Shown here piece by piece: positions 61,401 through 64,000 of a stretch of DNA of 64,000 nt. Numbering within the stretch: the stretch's first letter is position 1; every line of letters begins with the position of its first letter. Below the pieces are notes generated by a model that saw only the letters and a program-made list of their open reading frames with translations, had not been told where the DNA came from and made no database searches. Origin of the DNA: Myxococcales bacterium (GTDB lineage Bacteria; Myxococcota_A; Polyangia; Polyangiales; Ga0077539); NCBI GenBank assembly GCA_016792845.1, contig JAEUKH010000032.1, positions 32,304 to 96,303 on the forward strand. The letters run 5' to 3'. A program made the position numbers and the translations under genes.

Positions 61401-62700
61401 TGTCATTGCGGAAGACCTCTTCGACCTCGGTGCGGGCCACGTTGCCCACGATGCGCACCTTGACCGAGTGGCTCCGGAGGTGAACGGCCTCGTCGCGCTC
61501 CTGGGTCTGCCCCGGGCGCCGCGCGCGGAGCTCGCCGAGCCCTACCAGAGGGGCGTCACGCTCGGCGCTGTCGAGGGGCCCGAGCTCGCTCCACGCGAGG
61601 CTACTCGCGAGGTTGATCGCGGGGCCCACCCGAGCCTCGCGGCCGCGCTCGACGACCCCCTCTTGCCCCGCCGCGACGGTCACCTCGGAGCCGCCCTCGC
61701 CGAGCTTCACCACGCCGCGCGAGACCCGCACGAGGGTGCGCTGCTCGGTCGCCGTGAGGGCGAATTTCGTCCCCAAGACCTCGACCGTGCCGTGCGCGGT
61801 CTCAAGCTGCGCGTGCTGCGCCTCGCGGTGCGCCACGTCGGCCACCAGGGTGCCCTCGTCGAGCCTGAGCCTCCGGATGGCCGCGCGGTCGAGGGTCACC
61901 GTCGTGCCCCGATCGAGCGCCAACACCGTGCCGTCGTTGAGCTCGACCCGGCACCGCGTGCGCGGGTCGGTGCGGAGCCGCGAGCCCGCCGGATACCGCG
62001 TCGCGCCCGCTTGAACGCGCTCCCAAGCGCCGCCCGGGCGCATCACCTCGACGCCCGCGCTGCCGTCGCGCGGACCCACCACCCGGGCCACCCGCGCGTC
62101 CCACGCGGCGGTCATCGCCGACGCGGCCTCGGTCGAGGCGGGCGGGTCGGCCGGAGAGCGAACCCCCACCACCCACGCCGCCGCGGCCAGCGTGCCCAAG
62201 GTCAAGATGCCGCCGTAGGCCCAAGCGGGGAGCCTCCGTTGACGAAGTGTCAACACTTTGGCGCCTTCAGCCTCGGGTCGCTTCAACGCCGGGATGACCT
62301 TCTCTTCTTGCGCCTGGGGCATCACCACGGTCTTCGCGACGGCGGGCTCTGCGGGGGGCGCCTGGCTAACATTTGACGCAATGTCAACGGTCTCTGCGCT
62401 GGCCCGGGGGGGCGCTTGGGGCGCGGCGACCGGTGCCGCCGCGGGGGCTGCGGCGCGGGCGTCGAGGCTGGCCATGAGCCTCGCCACCAGGGCGTCGGGC
62501 TCGGGCGCGACGTAGTCGGCTCCGGCTTCTGAGAGGCGCCGCGCGAGGGCCCGCGCGTCGTGACGGAGGTCGCGGCAGTCATCGCAGTCGGCGAGGTGGT
62601 CGAGGGCCGCGGGGTCGAGCTCGCCCTCAAGGCGATCGGCCACGAGGTCGCGGAAGGCATCACAGTTCATCGAGTCATTGGGATCGCGCATGGCGGTCAT
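58423..62700 (-). CDS. Zinc-finger/FecR/VIT/VWA/TPR protein paired with an ECF sigma factor
   Basis: The 1425-residue protein starts with a zinc anti-sigma domain (MNCDAF, then HLADCDDC; Cys13, His35, Cys39, Cys42). One membrane helix (157-181), a FecR-like domain (about 207-362), a VIT domain (about 403-545) and a VWA domain (about 668-850, MIDAS DASRSM at 675) follow. A low-complexity Ala/Gly region, TPR-like helices and a C-terminal beta domain with DLDLVLIDPQGRRFAW, resembling DUF2135, complete it. The N-terminus should hold the sigma factor in the cytoplasm while the large outside part senses surface events. The ATG overlaps the sigma gene stop. Two TTGAC-N5-GTCAA palindromes lie in the N-terminal coding part. 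Confidence 0.88.
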   Translation of the reverse strand: MTAMRDPNDSMNCDAFRDLVADRLEGELDPAALDHLADCDDCRDLRHDARALARRLSEAGADYVAPEPDALVARLMASLDARAAAPAAAPVAAPQAPPRASAETVDIASNVSQAPPAEPAVAKTVVMPQAQEEKVIPALKRPEAEGAKVLTLRQRRLPAWAYGGILTLGTLAAAAWVVGVRSPADPPASTEAASAMTAAWDARVARVVGPRDGSAGVEVMRPGGAWERVQAGATRYPAGSRLRTDPRTRCRVELNDGTVLALDRGTTVTLDRAAIRRLRLDEGTLVADVAHREAQHAQLETAHGTVEVLGTKFALTATEQRTLVRVSRGVVKLGEGGSEVTVAAGQEGVVERGREARVGPAINLASSLAWSELGPLDSAERDAPLVGLGELRARRPGQTQERDEAVHLRSHSVKVRIVGNVARTEVEEVFRNDTGNELEGIYRFPVPPEALMEDLALDVDGAMQSGAFVARDRAAAIWRGVIRNATPRPQQTVEEYVWVPGPWRDPALLEWQRGGRSELRVFPIPARGERRVRLTYTQTLAPSGGLRRYVYPLPHDPAASTRVDRFDVDVQVLGHDAARGVSVRGYPLADVVGDSPAGARRMRLSQSAFVPSGDLAVEYALPDAGRPMTAWGYQGAEAPSSELLADNRGFVTLALRPELPRTLNARPRDYVFVVDASRSMVGERWSRVGRLVGAIVSEMDPRDRLTVLACDARCNAMPGGLVGADSDAARDAIRFLQRVEPAGASDLVGMIDQAVRVAEGSRADRALRVVYLGDGIATAGFRRTATLERAVRESVGGRPDATVTAVSIGAGDTAGLESLAQAGGGVLVPYAPGERLDTAALNVLEATFGVVLRDPVVELPGGLRDGAPQRLANLRAGGELLVHARADAPSVQGDVVLRGSVDGAPFEARYPLAVAVQSDAGNAFVPRLYAAARVADLDASPEPNARAEAVALSQRYRVSSRHTSLLVLESEAMFRAFGIDRSVVNSETWTGETASTGVNSGTLAAAEPDDEGGAGAGEAEPTGLLGASGQGLGGAGRGDTSIGRERRSRAGGLDDLSNTETQRQSAVVTATPAPAAPTARPMRAEASAAAPAPSVPADAVMPGRVVGGSFASLGRRGPGQWMRRTWVRRAALSAARDEGDYTARIETARRNLLANPDSRDRHRELYRWLSLGGALGEADQVVDRWLGRDPLDVDALAAKADLLARNGDREGSVRVLSGVVDVRPEDLAAHERLALLYDRSGEPRAACAHRIAAAEIRADEGHLGAALGCARAQHHSDAAELMRNTVRDLALRGRLASAAPPSGPVDLGARGELTASARWSGGVDLDLVLIDPQGRRFAWATSRGVTVGGPLDLSHEELGVARASTGDWRVEVVRNDLNGPSVSGSVSMVALGERRSWGFTLAQGVSRAAVGSLRVTREAQLVPAW
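62239..62253. repeat. Intragenic palindrome TTGAC-N5-GTCAA, sigma-partner gene site 1
   Basis: TTGACGAAGTGTCAA lies just before the membrane-helix codons and encodes LTLRQ. It uses the rare TTG, ACA, CTT and CAA codons in a gene that otherwise avoids them. Confidence 0.8.
62373..62387. repeat. Intragenic palindrome TTGAC-N5-GTCAA, sigma-partner gene site 2
   Basis: TTGACGCAATGTCAA lies 120 bp from site 1, in the codons for VDIASN. The codon phase differs from site 1. Confidence 0.8.
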
Positions 62701-63266
62701 TCCTCATCTTTGAGGGCGTGACGGAGACGTTCGAGGGCGCGCGAGACGCGCTTGCGCGCGGTCGCCTCGTCGACACCGCAGGCGTCGGCGACTTCGCGAA
62801 AGCTCAGCTCGCCGTCGAAGCGCAGCACCACGGCGTCGCGCTCCGAGGGCTTGAGCTGTTCGAGCAGGAGCCGAACCCGCTCGGCCCGCCGCCGCTGCGC
62901 GAGGAGCACATCGGCCCCCACCGCGCTGTCGGCCTCGTTGTGAACGAGCCTCAGGCGTTGCTCTCTGCGCGCGCGGGTTTCGACCTTTCGCGCGCAGACC
63001 CTTCGCGCGATGCCGAAGAGCCACGCCCGCAGCGACGCCTCGGCCCGATACCCGCCGAAGCCGTCGTAAGCCGCGAGGAGGGTCTCCTGCACGGCCTCTT
63101 CGGCCTCGGCCTGGCTGCCTAGAAAGGCCATCGACAACCGCCCCAGCGCCGCCCCATGGAGGCGCGCGCAGAGCCCGAGGGCCCCCCGCGTGTCGCCTCG
63201 GTAGAGCGCCGCGAGGATCGGGTCGTCTACGGCCCCTGCCTCGTCGATCTGGCTTGCTGCACCCAT
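62697..63266 (-). CDS. ECF-family RNA polymerase sigma factor
   Basis: The 189-residue protein has sigma region 2 (about 45-110; EEAVQETLLAAYDGFGGYRAEASLRAWLFGIARR) and region 4 (about 130-185; LKPSERDAVVLRFDGELSFREVADACGVDEATARKRVSRALERLR). There is no region 1 or 3, so it is an ECF sigma. It overlaps the start of its zinc-finger partner by four bases, the usual sigma/anti-sigma arrangement. ATG 63266 is chosen; ATG 63278 would add four residues. Target promoters are unknown. Confidence 0.93.
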   Translation of the reverse strand: MGAASQIDEAGAVDDPILAALYRGDTRGALGLCARLHGAALGRLSMAFLGSQAEAEEAVQETLLAAYDGFGGYRAEASLRAWLFGIARRVCARKVETRARREQRLRLVHNEADSAVGADVLLAQRRRAERVRLLLEQLKPSERDAVVLRFDGELSFREVADACGVDEATARKRVSRALERLRHALKDEE

Positions 63267-63350
63267 TCTGCCCGCCATGTGACCATGAGCCCGACGAGTG
63301 TGACCGCGGCGCCGTCGATTTTCACGCGAGCCTTGTTTTGAAGGCACATC

Positions 63351-63842
63351 GTGCACATACTCGGGGCCCACGCGATGGCACCCGAGACGATCGTCTACGC
63401 CGATGAGGGCTTGAAGGTGCGCTTCGACGCCACGGGGCTGACCCTCGACCCGTGGTGGGCGCCGACGCTCCACCTCGCGTGGTCGTGCTTCAAGATGGTG
63501 AGCATCACCCCCGCGGTGACCCGGGTCGAGGGCGTCTGGCGGCAGACCCTCGATCTCGCGACGATGCGCCGCCCCGGGCCGCCTTGGCCGCGGGCGCTCA
63601 CGGGCGAGCTCTGCTTCGTGCTCTACGACCGTCGCCCGCTCCTTGCAGCGAGCCAGAATTGGCGGCAACGGCTGTTTCTGCGCACGCGGCTCCGCGGCAT
63701 GATGGGGGTCGACGAGACGGTGTTGCCCGACGAGTCGGCGCTCAAGATCGAGCTCCGCACCCCGTGTTTAGACACCGAGGTCGAGGCGCTCTTTGACTTA
63801 TTAGAGCGTCACGTCACCCTCGGCCTGGTGGTTTATAGCTAA
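63351..63842 (+). CDS. Hypothetical protein
   Basis: The 163-residue protein has no recognised domain and no signal peptide. Its middle (WAPTLHLAWSCFKMVSITPAVTRVEGVWRQTLDL) and C-terminus (DTEVEALFDLLERHVTLGL) look like a folded alpha/beta protein. GTG 63351 has AAGG 6 nt upstream; ATG 63375 is an alternative. It ends 37 bp before the transposase remnant. The final codons are less GC-rich. Confidence 0.6.
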   Translation: MHILGAHAMAPETIVYADEGLKVRFDATGLTLDPWWAPTLHLAWSCFKMVSITPAVTRVEGVWRQTLDLATMRRPGPPWPRALTGELCFVLYDRRPLLAASQNWRQRLFLRTRLRGMMGVDETVLPDESALKIELRTPCLDTEVEALFDLLERHVTLGLVVYS

Positions 63843-63850
63843 GGGGGGTG

Positions 63851-64000
63851 ATGGCCTAACTAGGCCGTGTCCGCAAATGTCATAACCAACATCGAATGCA
63901 TGCGATGGTGAGCATTGCCGCGTAGTACTTCGCCCTCTTTTCGTAGCGGGTTGCGATACGCCGGTACTGCTTTAGTTTACCGAAGAGGCGCTCGATGACA
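63851..64000 (-). mobile_element. Edge of an IS5-family insertion sequence
   Basis: The last 150 bp change in base composition and contain a transposase end running off the window. The terminal part has GGCCTAACTAGGCC at 63853-63866 and GGCCGTGTCCGC at 63863-63874, probably at or near the inverted repeat. The exact boundary cannot be fixed without the other end. Confidence 0.7.
63880..64000 (-). CDS. IS5-family transposase, C-terminal 39 residues (partial)
   Basis: Read on the minus strand, the last 39 codons give VIERLFGKLKQYRRIATRYE and then KRAKYYAAMLTIACIRCWL before a TGA stop. The ERLFGKLK and RRIATRYEK motifs are the conserved end of IS5-family (IS427/ISL2-like) DDE transposases; the Glu of ERLFG is the last catalytic acidic residue. 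Codon use is less GC-rich than the host genes, in keeping with transfer. The rest of the gene lies beyond the window, so whether it is intact is unknown. Confidence 0.85.
   Translation of the reverse strand, partial: VIERLFGKLKQYRRIATRYEKRAKYYAAMLTIACIRCWL

Overview
The window is about 70% GC, is densely coded on both strands, and has no gene-free stretch longer than 300 bp. The gene content points to a myxobacterium-like member of Myxococcota, probably Polyangia. Pointers are many lipoproteins with Asp/Pro-rich linkers, VWA and VIT proteins, FHA proteins with Pro/Gly/Met linkers, DUF4388 (PATAN), DUF3857/transglutaminase giants and an OmpA protein with thrombospondin type 3 repeats. This is inference from family content; there is no rRNA or tRNA in the window to anchor it.

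Layout. 1-5.8 kb: end of a leucyl aminopeptidase gene, a NUDIX CoA pyrophosphatase, a 21-bp tandem repeat, a double-DsbA lipoprotein, a VWA lipoprotein and an OmpA/TSP3 outer-membrane protein. 5.9-13.2 kb: cell-envelope proteins, a VWA protein, a WYL regulator, an Lgt-like membrane protein without the usual catalytic His, and ComEC. 13.4-22.1 kb: an iron-sulfur assembly operon (merR-type regulator, iscS, iscU, iscA, hscB, hscA, fdx) running on into an ArsB-type transporter and a five-heme lipocytochrome. 22.1-36.3 kb: hemolysin III, transketolase, TerC, GatB, a flippase, a quinone-oxidoreductase-like MDR protein, a four-domain HD-GYP protein, an orphan MlaE permease and hypothetical membrane proteins. 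36.3-44 kb: FtsK in an overlapping pair with a predicted beta-barrel protein, a HEAT-like lipoprotein and two adjacent RHH-linker-FHA paralogues. 44-51.5 kb: two overlapping DUF3857/transglutaminase giants. 51.5-58.4 kb: a UbiA-type phosphoribosyltransferase, PlsC, a GNAT, an ATP-grasp protein with a SET-like tail, RarA and two BMP-type permeases. 58.4-64 kb: an ECF sigma factor with a 1425-residue zinc-finger/FecR/VIT/VWA partner, a hypothetical gene and the end of an IS5-family transposase.

Main observations. First, a palindrome TTGAC-N5-GTCAA occurs five times, three times inside comEC and twice inside the sigma-linked FecR/VIT/VWA gene. A 19-bp perfect palindromic relative lies in the ATP-grasp gene. 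The sites fall in two different codon phases and use rare AT-rich codons, which points to selection on DNA. Second, the isc operon is headed by a MerR-family protein with a C-terminal five-Cys cluster. Its promoter has a 19-bp spacer holding a perfect dyad, as expected for MerR-type autoregulation, and no IscR is seen nearby. Third, several promoters place the -10 box only 8-12 nt before the start codon, which suggests leaderless mRNAs. Start codons chosen on that basis are flagged.
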